Positions 17,984 through 26,614 of a stretch of 64,000 nt of DNA are shown one piece after another; position 1 is the stretch's first letter; each line of letters starts with the position of its first letter. The DNA is taken from positions 4,314,001 through 4,378,000 of the forward strand of contig NZ_CP035088.1 in the NCBI RefSeq assembly GCF_004786035.1, read 5' to 3'. The notes beneath the pieces were generated by a model. That model ran no database searches, was not told where the DNA came from, and worked only from the letters and a program-made list of their open reading frames with translations. The DNA is from Pseudomonas viciae (GTDB taxonomy: Bacteria > Pseudomonadota > Gammaproteobacteria > Pseudomonadales > Pseudomonadaceae). The position numbers and the translations under genes were made by a program.

Positions 17984-18907
17984 TCAAAGCATGTGCCCCG
18001 CCCAGATTTTGCGACCTACTAGATCGGCGGCAATTTCGATGAACGCATCTCCAACAAATTTTGCGGCGAGGCTGACTCGCCTGTCTGCGGGAAATACCTG
18101 GACCAATTTACGCATGGGAATAGGGTCGACCAAAGGTGCAGCACTGAGCACTCCCGATTCAATCTGCGTATAAATCGATGCCAGTGGCAAAGCTGTCAAA
18201 CCGAAGCCATTGCGAACCAGATCAATCATCGCGCCGAAGGAGTCAGCTTCAACGCTGGTTTTGAGCTTGATGCCAACTTCCCGCGCACAATTATCCAAAA
18301 TCACGCGAAGACTGTGGCGGGCGCTGGGCAACACCAATTGCTGCTGGGCCAAAGACTCGAATGACACCGGCGCATCCAGGCGCAGATTGGCGCTGGCGGG
18401 CCCCACCAGTAGCAGGTTTTCCATCATCACCGGCACGATACGCAGCGTATGCAAGGGTTGGGGATCGTAAGAAATCGCCAGCTCCAATTCGCCACGCTGA
18501 ACCCAATCCAGCAGGTAACCGCTAAAGGCGGAGGAGAACCTGATGGCGAGATTCGGATGCTCTTCCTTGATTTTTCGCACCAGCGGAACGGTGACAATTT
18601 CCGCAACCGTCGGTGTCGTACCGATCACCACCGTGCCCCGAAAAGAAGACTTCCCGCCCACGACCGAACTTCGAATGGACTCCATCTCTTCCATGATTCG
18701 GGTGGCATGCGCCAAAACTTCACGGCCGGCATCAGTAATCTCCATACCTCGACCATGCCGATCAAAAAGGTAGGCCCCGAGTTCTTTTTCCAACAGACGA
18801 ATTTGCCTGCTCAGTGCCGGTTGTGCGATGTGAAGCCGGTCGGAGGCCTTGCTGAGACTGCCAAGCTCGGCCACATGAATTAGGGTCTTGAGTTGAACGA
18901 CATCCAT
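17984..18907 (-). CDS. LysR-family transcriptional regulator
   Basis: 307 residues from the ATG at 18907. The N-terminal helix-turn-helix is LKTLIHVAELGSLSKASDRL / QPALSRQIRLLEKEL, and a type 2 periplasmic-binding-like effector domain follows. An open frame continues upstream to 19156 but lacks family character, so it is left out. The gene is divergent from the MHS transporter and the long catabolic cluster, the usual arrangement for a LysR regulator activating its neighbour in response to a substrate or intermediate. The ribosome binding site is weak. Confidence 0.88.
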   Translation of the reverse strand: MDVVQLKTLIHVAELGSLSKASDRLHIAQPALSRQIRLLEKELGAYLFDRHGRGMEITDAGREVLAHATRIMEEMESIRSSVVGGKSSFRGTVVIGTTPTVAEIVTVPLVRKIKEEHPNLAIRFSSAFSGYLLDWVQRGELELAISYDPQPLHTLRIVPVMMENLLLVGPASANLRLDAPVSFESLAQQQLVLPSARHSLRVILDNCAREVGIKLKTSVEADSFGAMIDLVRNGFGLTALPLASIYTQIESGVLSAAPLVDPIPMRKLVQVFPADRRVSLAAKFVGDAFIEIAADLVGRKIWAGHML

Positions 18908-19411
18908 TACCAGGCCAGTCAAAGTCGGGCTCGGCGCGAAATGCGTCGAAGGTAGAATCAGTGTAAACGCATTAACACCCCTTGGAATGCCGCAGAAGCC
19001 GGGTCGCATGGGAAGTCGCGGCTTACGAGCGGCGGTATACCCTAGCCAGCCGGGGCTGCAAGCCAAGCTATAGAATTTCGGTATATCAGTTAGACCTGGC
19101 TGACGGCTTATTACCCTCGTCACTCTGCGGTAGCGTGCAATCAACGTCGACGCCAAGAGCGATCGACTGACTACAAGAATAAGATTCGAGGGCTTACGCC
19201 ATGATTGACTACATTTCTCGTTACCTGACCGACCCGTCTGATACCGTCAGCGAGCAGCGGACCTCTCATATACATCCCCCCTCTTCATGTGCCTTGGTCG
19301 TCAAAGGATCACTGCAACTGCGTTAAGCATATCAACCCATCGAGCTAGCAACGTCGGACACGCATCAGCGTGGGCCTCGTATCGTCTCGCCTTGAAAAAA
19401 GGGTGAACAAC
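18908..19411. promoter_or_regulatory. Divergent control region between the LysR and MHS genes
   Basis: About 500 bases with no convincing gene. It holds GGTATACC (19034-19041) and an AT-rich TATAGAATTTCGGTATA segment (about 19069-19085), partly symmetric like LysR binding sites (T-N11-A). A 41-codon frame at 19201-19326 has no ribosome binding site and was not called. Assignment as the LysR target is by position. Confidence 0.4.
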
Positions 19412-20788
19412 ATGTCTGCATCAACCAGCGACTCAACACTCCGCACTGAAAAGTCCGATCAGATGAAAAGTCCGAATCGCGTCAGAGCCATCATGGGTGC
19501 CTGCTCGGGCAATCTGGTGGAGTGGTACGATTTTTTCATCTACGCCTACACCGCCATCTACTTTGCGGCTTCGTTTTTTCCCAAAGGTGACACTACGAGC
19601 CAACTGCTCGCTACAGCCGGCGTTTTTGCCGTCGGTTTTTTCATGCGCCCTCTCGGTGGCTGGATTTTCGGCTGGATTGCCGACACCCGTGGCCGCAAGG
19701 TCTCAATGATCATTTCGGTGTTCATGATGTGCGCCGGTTCGTTATTGATCGCCGTCATGCCCACCTATGAAACGATAGGTGTGGCTGCGCCAGTCTTGCT
19801 CGTCGTCGCCAGACTGATTCAGGGCCTGTCCGTAGGCGCAGAGTACGGTACAGGTGCCACCTACATCAGTGAAATCGCGACGCCGGGTCGACGCTGTTTC
19901 TATGGGTCGTTCCAGTACTTCACCATCATCGCGGGCCAACTCCTGGCGCTGATGACCGTGGTCATTCTTCAACAAACCCTCACCGGCGAGGAGTTGCGCG
20001 AATGGGGTTGGAGAGTTCCGTTCTTTATCGGCGCATTGAGTTCCATCGTGGTCGTGTATCTGCGGCGCGCTATGCATGAAACCGCCACTAAAAAAGACAT
20101 GAACCGCAAAGATGCCGGCTCTCTGCGCGGCATGTTCAAACACAAACGTGCCGTTGCACTGGTCGTGGCGTTCACCATTGGCGGTTCGCTCTACTTCTAC
20201 ACCTTCACCACCTATATGCAGAAATTTCTGGTGATCTCTGCGGGGTTCAGTCCGGAAACGGTGAGTTTCATCATGACGGCGGCACTGGTCGGCTTTATGT
20301 TCTGCCAGCCGCTCTTTGGTCTGCTCGCCGACCGTATCGGAATCAAGACCCACATGTTGTTGTTTTCCGGGTTCGCCATGTTGTTGGTGATCCCCCTGCT
20401 CTATTCGCTGCAATCCGTCAGCAGTCCATTTACCGCCTTCCTGCTGGTATTTGGCGGCCTGGCAATCGCATCGCTGTACACCCCGATTGCCGGGATCGTC
20501 AAAGCTGAGCTTTTCCCTCCTGCGGTACGTGCGTTAGGCGTGGGCTTTCCGTATGCGGTAGGCAATGCGGCATTCGGCGGCACTGCGGAATACGTCGCCC
20601 TGTCGCTGCGGTCACAAGGCATAGAGGCGTATTTTTTCTTCTATGTCGCGGCTGTAGTGACCATCACTTTCATAGCCGCCATGCTGATGCCGAACCTGTC
20701 GCGCTATGGTTACATCAGCGGTTCCGGTGAGATTGAAGAGCGAACCGGATTGAGGGGTTGGACTAAATCGCACGCTGCGAGGATTTGA
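19412..20788 (+). CDS. MHS-family MFS transporter (dicarboxylate/organic acid:H+ symporter)
   Basis: 458 residues and 12 spans. The metabolite:H+ symporter hallmark GNLVEWYDFFIYAY is at the first span, and RPLGGWIFGWIADTRGRK is the loop 2-3 motif. Related MHS proteins carry 2-oxoglutarate, citrate, shikimate and similar organic acids. The start at 19412 (MSASTSDS) follows AAAAGGGTGA; an ATG-like start at 19370 is less well placed. It is divergent from LysR and upstream of the CoA-pathway genes, so it probably imports that pathway's acid. A strong terminator follows, so downstream genes need their own promoter. Confidence 0.88.
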   Translation: MSASTSDSTLRTEKSDQMKSPNRVRAIMGACSGNLVEWYDFFIYAYTAIYFAASFFPKGDTTSQLLATAGVFAVGFFMRPLGGWIFGWIADTRGRKVSMIISVFMMCAGSLLIAVMPTYETIGVAAPVLLVVARLIQGLSVGAEYGTGATYISEIATPGRRCFYGSFQYFTIIAGQLLALMTVVILQQTLTGEELREWGWRVPFFIGALSSIVVVYLRRAMHETATKKDMNRKDAGSLRGMFKHKRAVALVVAFTIGGSLYFYTFTTYMQKFLVISAGFSPETVSFIMTAALVGFMFCQPLFGLLADRIGIKTHMLLFSGFAMLLVIPLLYSLQSVSSPFTAFLLVFGGLAIASLYTPIAGIVKAELFPPAVRALGVGFPYAVGNAAFGGTAEYVALSLRSQGIEAYFFFYVAAVVTITFIAAMLMPNLSRYGYISGSGEIEERTGLRGWTKSHAARI

Positions 20789-20814
20789 AACACTGACGAT
20801 TACTGCGGTTAGTT

Positions 20815-20848
20815 AAAGGGCCCCTGATGATTCCTGGGCCCTTTTTTT
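20815..20848 (+). terminator. Rho-independent terminator after the MHS gene
   Basis: AAAGGGCCC and GGGCCCTTT form a 9-bp stem around CTGATGATTCCT, and T residues continue to 20848. It separates the transporter transcript from the decarboxylase operon. Confidence 0.85.
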
Positions 20849-21059
20849 CATCCCTGTGTAGCGGATGCTACCTGCGTTGAAGGCACCACGCTCAACTGCC
20901 CCCCACCATCAACAGGGAGCTGGACGTGACTGAAACTTTCTGGTGAAGGCAAATCATTGACTCATTGAGCATGCACTGGATGAGCTTCATTGCGCCGGGC
21001 TTGCGAGGCGATCCGTACGCTCTGCTTCACCTCGCTACGTTAATCATTTCCCTTCCCAT

Positions 21060-21098
21060 AATGCGTGGCTATCGCTATTACCCGGCAGGCCACGCATT
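21060..21098. promoter_or_regulatory. Inverted repeat upstream of the decarboxylase operon
   Basis: AATGCGTGGC (21060-21069) and GCCACGCATT (21089-21098) are perfect 10-base arms with a 19-base centre. The element lies ~120 bases before the first gene of the catabolic operon and could be an activator site or a leader hairpin. The rest of the 20849-21215 gap shows nothing else clear. Confidence 0.45.
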
Positions 21099-21215
21099 CA
21101 CCTTCCAGCTATACAAAACGGGCATATCTCAAAGACAAAAACGGTAGTCGTCCTTCTCCTCCATCCCTCCCAGAATGGGTGAAAACACAAAAGCAGCACT
21201 GCTTGGGAGATTGGC

Positions 21216-21755
21216 ATGTCAACAGAAGCTGAACACACCGTGGGACAGGATTGGCAGGAGGACGTGTTCCACGTGCTCAAGGCCCACGACGTCAAACACG
21301 TGGTCTTCGTACCGGATGCAGGCCACTCGGCGGCGATCCGTATGTCGTATGCAGACCCGGACATCAAGGCCGTTGTCCTCACCACCGAGGAAGAAGGCAT
21401 CGGCTATCTCGCCGGCGCATGGCTTGGCGGAGAGCGCGGAGCTCTCCTGATGCAGTCCAGCGGCGTCGGTAACTGCATCAACACCCTGGCACTTCAAGTC
21501 TGTGCCGGCTTCCCGCTGTTGATGGTGGTCACCATGCGCGGCGACTGGGCCGAATTCAACGCGTGGCAGAACCCGATGGGGCAGGCCACAGAAGCCTCCC
21601 TGAACCTGATGAAGGTCATGACCTGGCGCGCAGACGTTCCAGAAGACGTCGCCCCGCTGCTGCACGGTGCCGCGACCATGGCCTTCAACGGTGATTCGTC
21701 CACTGCCCTGCTGCTCGGCCAGCGCCTGATTGGAGAAAAGAAATGGGTCAAGTAA
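21216..21755 (+). CDS. Thiamine-diphosphate-dependent decarboxylase, alpha (PYR) subunit
   Basis: 179 residues corresponding to the N-terminal pyrimidine-binding domain of 2-oxo acid decarboxylases, as a separate chain, as in sulfopyruvate decarboxylase (ComD) and phosphonopyruvate decarboxylase-like enzymes. The cofactor-activating Glu is in VVLTTEEEGIGYLAGAWLGG, and the substrate-side loop QSSGVGNCINTL is kept. It overlaps the beta-subunit gene by 13 bases, so the two are coupled. It should decarboxylate a 2-oxo acid to an aldehyde; the cluster's aldehyde dehydrogenase would then take over. The substrate is unknown. Confidence 0.85.
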   Translation: MSTEAEHTVGQDWQEDVFHVLKAHDVKHVVFVPDAGHSAAIRMSYADPDIKAVVLTTEEEGIGYLAGAWLGGERGALLMQSSGVGNCINTLALQVCAGFPLLMVVTMRGDWAEFNAWQNPMGQATEASLNLMKVMTWRADVPEDVAPLLHGAATMAFNGDSSTALLLGQRLIGEKKWVK

Positions 21756-22339
21756 GCGCAAACCACACTCTGTGCCGCCGCGAAGTGGTCAAGGCCTTGC
21801 TGGCCGACCGCAAAGACGTGCTGGTCGTGACCGGCCTCGGTTCGGCGTCCTACGACGTCATGGCCGCCGGTGACAACGATCTGAATTATTACCTCTGGGC
21901 CGCCATGGGCAGCGCGATCACTGTGGGCCTGGGCCTGGCGAATGCGCAGCCAGACAAATCGGTGGTGGTGGTCACCGGTGACGGCGAATTGCTCATGGGC
22001 TTCGGCGCCCTGGCCACCGTCGCACTTCAAAAACCCGCCAACCTGACTATTGCGGTGTTGGATAACGGTCACTTTGGCGAGACCGGTATGCAGGTCAGCC
22101 ATGCGGGGTTTGGAATTTCCCTGGACCAGGTCGCGAAAACTTGCGGCTTCAGCTGGACCGATGAAATCCGTGACATGGAAGGCGTACATAACTTGCGCGA
22201 GCGCTTTACAACTCGCGATGGCGTCAAGCTCGCGACGATCAAAATCAAGGCGGAAAACCCGCCACGGGTGCTGCCACCGCGCGATGGTCACTACATCAAA
22301 AATCGCTTTCGTGCCGCCCTGGGTTTCAACCCGATCTGA
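21743..22339 (+). CDS. Thiamine-diphosphate-dependent decarboxylase, beta (PP) subunit
   Basis: 198 residues, the pyrophosphate-binding half of the same enzyme. The ThDP motif begins GDGELLMGFGALAT and ends about 25 residues later in AVLDNGHFGE, coordinating Mg and diphosphate. The split-chain form resembles ComE and the C-terminal half of phosphonopyruvate decarboxylase. The start lies inside the alpha gene (TTGGAGAAAAGAAATG, a strong ribosome binding site). Neither subunit is complete alone. Confidence 0.87.
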   Translation: MGQVSANHTLCRREVVKALLADRKDVLVVTGLGSASYDVMAAGDNDLNYYLWAAMGSAITVGLGLANAQPDKSVVVVTGDGELLMGFGALATVALQKPANLTIAVLDNGHFGETGMQVSHAGFGISLDQVAKTCGFSWTDEIRDMEGVHNLRERFTTRDGVKLATIKIKAENPPRVLPPRDGHYIKNRFRAALGFNPI

Positions 22340-22405
22340 CCACTCTATGCCCGTACCCGGTCACGCAGGGCAACTGTCGTGCGTGACGCGTTGAGGAGAA
22401 CAATA

Positions 22406-23569
22406 ATGACTGACCGCAACTGCGACGAACTCAATGCCATTCGCGAGGGCGTGCGCGCACTTTGCGCTGAATTCGATGCGGCTTACTGGCGTAAAGTCGA
22501 CGAAGAAAAAGGTTTCCCGGAAACCTTCGTCAAGGCCCTGACCGATGCCGGCTGGCTGGCGGCGATGATTCCTGTCGAGTACGGCGGCTCCGGCCTCGGG
22601 CTGGCCGAGGCCTCGGTGATCCTGGAAGAAGTGAATCGCTGCGGTGGCAACTCCGGCACCGTCCACGGGCAGATGTACAACATGTTTACCCTGCTACGAC
22701 ACGGCAGCGAGGCGCAGAAAAGCTACTACCTGCCGAAACTGGCCAGCGGCGAATTGCGCCTGCAATCGATGGGCGTCACCGAACCCACCACTGGCACCGA
22801 CACCACCAAGATCAAGACCACAGCGATCAAACGCGGTGACAAGTACGTGATCAACGGGCAGAAGGTGTGGATCTCACGGGTTCAGCATTCCGACCTGATG
22901 ATCCTGCTGGCGCGCACCACGCCGTTGGCCGAGGTGAAGAAGAAGTCCGAGGGCATGTCGATCTTCCTGGTAGACCTGCGCGAGGCTATCGGTAACGGCA
23001 TGACCGTGCAGCCGATCGCCAACATGGTCAACCACGAAACCAACGAGTTGTTCTTCGACAACCTCGAAATTCCTGCCGACAGCCTCATCGGCGAGGAAGG
23101 CAAAGGTTTCCGCTACATTCTGGATGGCCTGAACGCCGAGCGCACACTGATCGCCGCCGAATGCATTGGCGACGGACGCTGGTTTATCGAAAAAGCCAGC
23201 GCCTATGCACGTGATCGCGTCGTGTTCGGACGCCCTATCGGGCAGAACCAAGGCGTGCAGTTCCCCATCGCTGAAGCACACATTGAAATCGAAGCGGCTG
23301 ACCTGATGCGCTGGCGTGCCTGCGAGGAATACGACAGCGGCATCAATGCCGGGGCCAGCGCCAACATGGCCAAGTACCTGGCGGCGAAAGCCTCTTGGGA
23401 AGCCGCGAATGCTTGCTTGCAGACCCACGGCGGTTTTGGTTTTGCCTGCGAGTACGACGTCGAGCGCAAATTCCGTGAAACCCGTCTGTATCAGGTGGCG
23501 CCCATCTCCACCAACCTGATCCTGTCGTACGTTGCCGAACACCTGCTCGAACTGCCGCGCTCCTTCTAA
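22406..23569 (+). CDS. Acyl-CoA dehydrogenase family flavoprotein
   Basis: 387 residues. N-terminal helical domain (EYGGSGLGLAEASVILEEVNR), middle beta domain (RLQSMGVTEPTTGTDTTKIKT, KVWISRVQHSDL) and C-terminal helical domain (QTHGGFGFACEYDVERKFRETRLYQV). It introduces an alpha,beta double bond into an acyl-CoA and passes electrons to ETF, whose genes lie downstream. The end reads VAPISTN rather than the EGTSE form carrying the catalytic Glu of short-chain enzymes, so the base probably lies elsewhere. The start at 22406 follows GAGGAG. A succinyl-type acyl-CoA substrate is inferred from the neighbouring hydratase and lyase. Confidence 0.9.
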   Translation: MTDRNCDELNAIREGVRALCAEFDAAYWRKVDEEKGFPETFVKALTDAGWLAAMIPVEYGGSGLGLAEASVILEEVNRCGGNSGTVHGQMYNMFTLLRHGSEAQKSYYLPKLASGELRLQSMGVTEPTTGTDTTKIKTTAIKRGDKYVINGQKVWISRVQHSDLMILLARTTPLAEVKKKSEGMSIFLVDLREAIGNGMTVQPIANMVNHETNELFFDNLEIPADSLIGEEGKGFRYILDGLNAERTLIAAECIGDGRWFIEKASAYARDRVVFGRPIGQNQGVQFPIAEAHIEIEAADLMRWRACEEYDSGINAGASANMAKYLAAKASWEAANACLQTHGGFGFACEYDVERKFRETRLYQVAPISTNLILSYVAEHLLELPRSF

Positions 23570-23643
23570 AGGATCAGCGTAAAGCCCAGTGCGTTTGCTT
23601 AAGCAGGCGCGACTGGGGAGCCATGACAAGAGAGATAATAATC

Positions 23644-24846
23644 ATGAGCCAACCCAAAGGCATCCGTCCGCTCGATGGCATTACTGTCGTCAGCCTTGAG
23701 CATGCCATTGCAGCGCCCTTCTGCACCCGACAATTGGCCGACCTTGGTGCGCGTGTCATCAAGGTCGAACGCCCCGGCACGGGTGACTTCGCCAGGGCTT
23801 ACGACCAACGCGTCAATGGTCTCGCCTCGCACTTCGTCTGGACCAATCGCTCGAAAGAGAGCCTGACCCTCGATCTGAAACAAGATTCGGCCACAGAGGT
23901 GCTAGACAGTTTGCTGGCCACTGCCGATGTCCTGGTGCAGAACCTGGCGCCGGGTGCCGCAGCACGAATGGGACTTTCATTTGAGGCTTTGCATCAGCGG
24001 TTTCCGCGCCTGATCGTTTGTGACATTTCAGGCTACGGCGCAGGCGGCCCCTATGAAAAGAAAAAAGCCTATGACCTGTTGATCCAGAGCGAAGGCGGTT
24101 TCCTGTCGGTCACCGGCGGACCGGGTGAAGAAGAAATGGCCAAGGCAGGTTGCTCGATTGCTGACATCGCGGCCGGCATGTACGCCTACACCGGAATTCT
24201 GTCGGCCGTGCTGTTGCGTGGACGCACTGGCGAAGGTAGCCACCTTGATGTGTCCATGCTGGAAAGCCTGGTCGAGTGGATGAACTACCCGATGTACTAC
24301 GCCTACAACGGCTCTCCCCCGCCCCCTCGCGCCGGCGCCGCGCACGCCACGATTTACCCCTATGGTCCCTTCCCCATCGGTGATGGCACGACAGTCATGC
24401 TGGGTTTGCAGAACGAACGAGAGTGGCAGCTGTTTTGCGACAAGGTGCTGCTGACGCCTGAACTGGCGCAAGACGAACGCTTCTCTGCCAACTACAAGCG
24501 CGTCGAAAACCGTCAAGCGCTGCGGGCACTCATCGTTGAGTCGTTCTCCACACTCAATTTCGATGCCGTGTTTGATCGGTTGGAGCAGGCGCAAATTGCT
24601 AATGCTCGGGTCAATGACATGCAAGGTGTTTGGGACCATCCGCAACTTCAGGCACGTGATCGCTGGCGGGAAGTCGAAACCACTGCCGGCACGGTTCCAA
24701 GTTTGATACCTCCAGGCAGCAATAGCGCGTTCGAGCCTCGTATGGATGCCGTACCGGGCCTTGGCCAGCACACCGAACAGGTGCTCAGGGAACTGGGGCT
24801 AGGCACGGATCGTATTGAAAAAATGCGCGCAGCCGGAGCGATTTAG
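23644..24846 (+). CDS. CaiB/BaiF (family III) CoA transferase
   Basis: 400 residues. Family III features are ITVVSLEHAIAAPFCTRQLADLGARVIKVE at the N-terminus, LTLDLKQ, the catalytic Asp region (SEGGFLSVTGG ... GCSIADIAAGMYA) and LDVSMLESLVEWM. It moves CoA between acids, for example from succinyl-CoA to the pathway acid, and so would carry out the activation step. Similar enzymes act in itaconate use (Ict). The start at 23644 is chosen for family length; an ATG at 23623 is possible. Confidence 0.88.
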   Translation: MSQPKGIRPLDGITVVSLEHAIAAPFCTRQLADLGARVIKVERPGTGDFARAYDQRVNGLASHFVWTNRSKESLTLDLKQDSATEVLDSLLATADVLVQNLAPGAAARMGLSFEALHQRFPRLIVCDISGYGAGGPYEKKKAYDLLIQSEGGFLSVTGGPGEEEMAKAGCSIADIAAGMYAYTGILSAVLLRGRTGEGSHLDVSMLESLVEWMNYPMYYAYNGSPPPPRAGAAHATIYPYGPFPIGDGTTVMLGLQNEREWQLFCDKVLLTPELAQDERFSANYKRVENRQALRALIVESFSTLNFDAVFDRLEQAQIANARVNDMQGVWDHPQLQARDRWREVETTAGTVPSLIPPGSNSAFEPRMDAVPGLGQHTEQVLRELGLGTDRIEKMRAAGAI

Positions 24847-24908
24847 GCTTGATCTGAAAACTAAAAGCCTGCCCGCAACGATCAAAGTTTTTAAGAGGAC
24901 ACTGCCCA

Positions 24909-25658
24909 ATGAAAGTCCTGGTAGCTGTGAAACGTGTGGTCGACTATAACGTCAAGGTTCGCGTCAAGGCGGACAACTCCGGCGTCGACCTCGCCAACGT
25001 CAAGATGTCGATGAACCCTTTCTGCGAAATCGCCGTAGAAGAAGCCGTACGCCTGAAAGAAAAAGGCGTGGCGACTGAGATCGTCGTCGTCTCCATCGGC
25101 CCGACCACCGCCCAGGAACAACTGCGTACTGCGCTGGCACTGGGTGCCGACCGCGCCATCCTCGTCGAATCCGCCGAAGACCTGACTTCCCTGGCCGTGG
25201 CCAAGCTGCTCAAGGCCGTTGTCGACAAGGAACAGCCATCGCTGGTGATCCTCGGCAAACAAGCCATCGACAGCGACAACAACCAGACCGGCCAGATGCT
25301 CGCGGCATTGAGCGGCTACGGTCAGGGCACGTTCGCGTCCAAAGTTGAAGTGTCCGGCGACAGCGTTGCCGTGACCCGCGAAATCGACGGCGGCGCGCAG
25401 ACGGTTTCCCTGAAACTGCCGGCCATCGTCACCACCGACCTGCGTTTGAACGAGCCGCGCTATGCGTCCCTGCCAAACATCATGAAAGCCAAGAAGAAGC
25501 CGCTTGAAGTGCTGACTCCGGACGCTTTGGGCGTTTCCACCGCCTCCACCAACAAGACCGTGAAAGTCGAAGCGCCAGCTGCACGCAGCGCGGGCATCAA
25601 GGTCAAGTCGGTGGCTGAACTGGTCGAGAAACTGAAAAACGAAGCGAAGGTAATCTGA
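24909..25658 (+). CDS. etfB: Electron transfer flavoprotein beta subunit
   Basis: A 249-residue AMP-binding subunit. [20 protein letters not shown] and [18 protein letters not shown] form the N-terminus, [11 protein letters not shown] and [21 protein letters not shown] are the ETF-beta signature, and [28 protein letters not shown] is the recognition loop. It carries electrons from acyl-CoA dehydrogenases to ETF:quinone oxidoreductase. The codon use is that of highly expressed genes. One base separates it from etfA. Confidence 0.95.
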   Translation: MKVLVAVKRVVDYNVKVRVKADNSGVDLANVKMSMNPFCEIAVEEAVRLKEKGVATEIVVVSIGPTTAQEQLRTALALGADRAILVESAEDLTSLAVAKLLKAVVDKEQPSLVILGKQAIDSDNNQTGQMLAALSGYGQGTFASKVEVSGDSVAVTREIDGGAQTVSLKLPAIVTTDLRLNEPRYASLPNIMKAKKKPLEVLTPDALGVSTASTNKTVKVEAPAARSAGIKVKSVAELVEKLKNEAKVI

Positions 25659-25659
25659 C

Positions 25660-26589
25660 ATGACTATCTTGGTAATCGCCGAACACGATAACAAGGTGCT
25701 GGCTCCGGCCACGCTGAACACCGTGGCTGCCGCTGCCAAAATCGGCGCTGACATTCACGTCCTGGTTGCTGGCCAGGGCATTGGCGCCGTGGCTGAAGCC
25801 GCCGCGAAAATCGCTGGCGTGGCTAAAGTGCTGGCGGCCGACAACGCTGCCTACGCGCACCAACTGCCGGAAAACGTTGCTCCGCTGGTAGTCGAGCTGG
25901 GCAAGGGCTACAGCCACATCCTGGCTGCCGCCACGTCCAACGGCAAGAATATCCTGCCACGCGTTGCCGCTGCGCTGGACGTCGACCAGATCTCCGAGAT
26001 CATCTCGGTGGAAAGCGCCGACACCTTCAAGCGTCCGATCTACGCGGGCAACGCCATTGCCACCGTGCAATCGAACGCTGCGGTCAAGGTCATCACCGTT
26101 CGCGCCACCGGTTTCGACCCGGTTGCCGCCGAAGGTGGTTCGGCTGCCGTTGAAGCCGTAGGCGCTGCCCACGACGCCGGCATCTCCAGCTTCGTCAACG
26201 AAGAACTGGCCAAGTCCGATCGTCCTGAACTGACCGCTGCCAAGATCGTCGTTTCCGGCGGTCGCGGCATGCAGAACGGCGACAACTTCAAGCACCTGTA
26301 CGCCCTGGCCGACAAGCTGGGCGCTGCTGTCGGCGCTTCCCGCGCGGCAGTCGACGCAGGTTTCGTACCCAACGACATGCAGGTCGGTCAGACCGGCAAG
26401 ATCGTTGCGCCACAGCTGTACATCGCCGTCGGTATCTCCGGCGCGATCCAGCACCTGGCCGGCATGAAAGACTCCAAAGTGATCGTTGCGATCAACAAGG
26501 ACGAAGAGGCGCCGATCTTCCAGGTGGCTGATTACGGGCTAGTGGCGGATCTTTTTGAAGTGATTCCAGAAATGGCCGCCCTGGCCTGA
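25660..26589 (+). CDS. etfA: Electron transfer flavoprotein alpha subunit
   Basis: A 309-residue FAD-binding subunit. The C-terminal FAD domain contains VVSGGRGM, the [23 protein letters not shown] segment, [17 protein letters not shown] and [18 protein letters not shown]. With EtfB it accepts electrons from the acyl-CoA dehydrogenase. From memory it closely resembles the housekeeping EtfA of fluorescent pseudomonads, so it is either a dedicated duplicate or the sole copy; no ETF:quinone oxidoreductase gene is adjacent. Confidence 0.95.
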   Translation: MTILVIAEHDNKVLAPATLNTVAAAAKIGADIHVLVAGQGIGAVAEAAAKIAGVAKVLAADNAAYAHQLPENVAPLVVELGKGYSHILAAATSNGKNILPRVAAALDVDQISEIISVESADTFKRPIYAGNAIATVQSNAAVKVITVRATGFDPVAAEGGSAAVEAVGAAHDAGISSFVNEELAKSDRPELTAAKIVVSGGRGMQNGDNFKHLYALADKLGAAVGASRAAVDAGFVPNDMQVGQTGKIVAPQLYIAVGISGAIQHLAGMKDSKVIVAINKDEEAPIFQVADYGLVADLFEVIPEMAALA

Positions 26590-26614
26590 TCACTGACCGA
26601 TTGGAGCGAACGAC

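Noticed and set aside
19201..19326. 41-codon frame MIDYISRYLTDPSD...
   Set aside because: No ribosome binding site and no conserved character; lies in the divergent control region.
11282..22339. Idea that the nearby Pst genes show the split decarboxylase to be a phosphonate enzyme
   Set aside because: Several unrelated genes and ~5 kb lie between; no phosphonate transport or C-P cleavage genes are present. Proximity alone is not evidence.
22359..22373. CCGGTCACGCAGGGC, resembling the dispersed island element
   Set aside because: Only the short core matches, with one mismatch, and the flanks are unrelated; probably chance.
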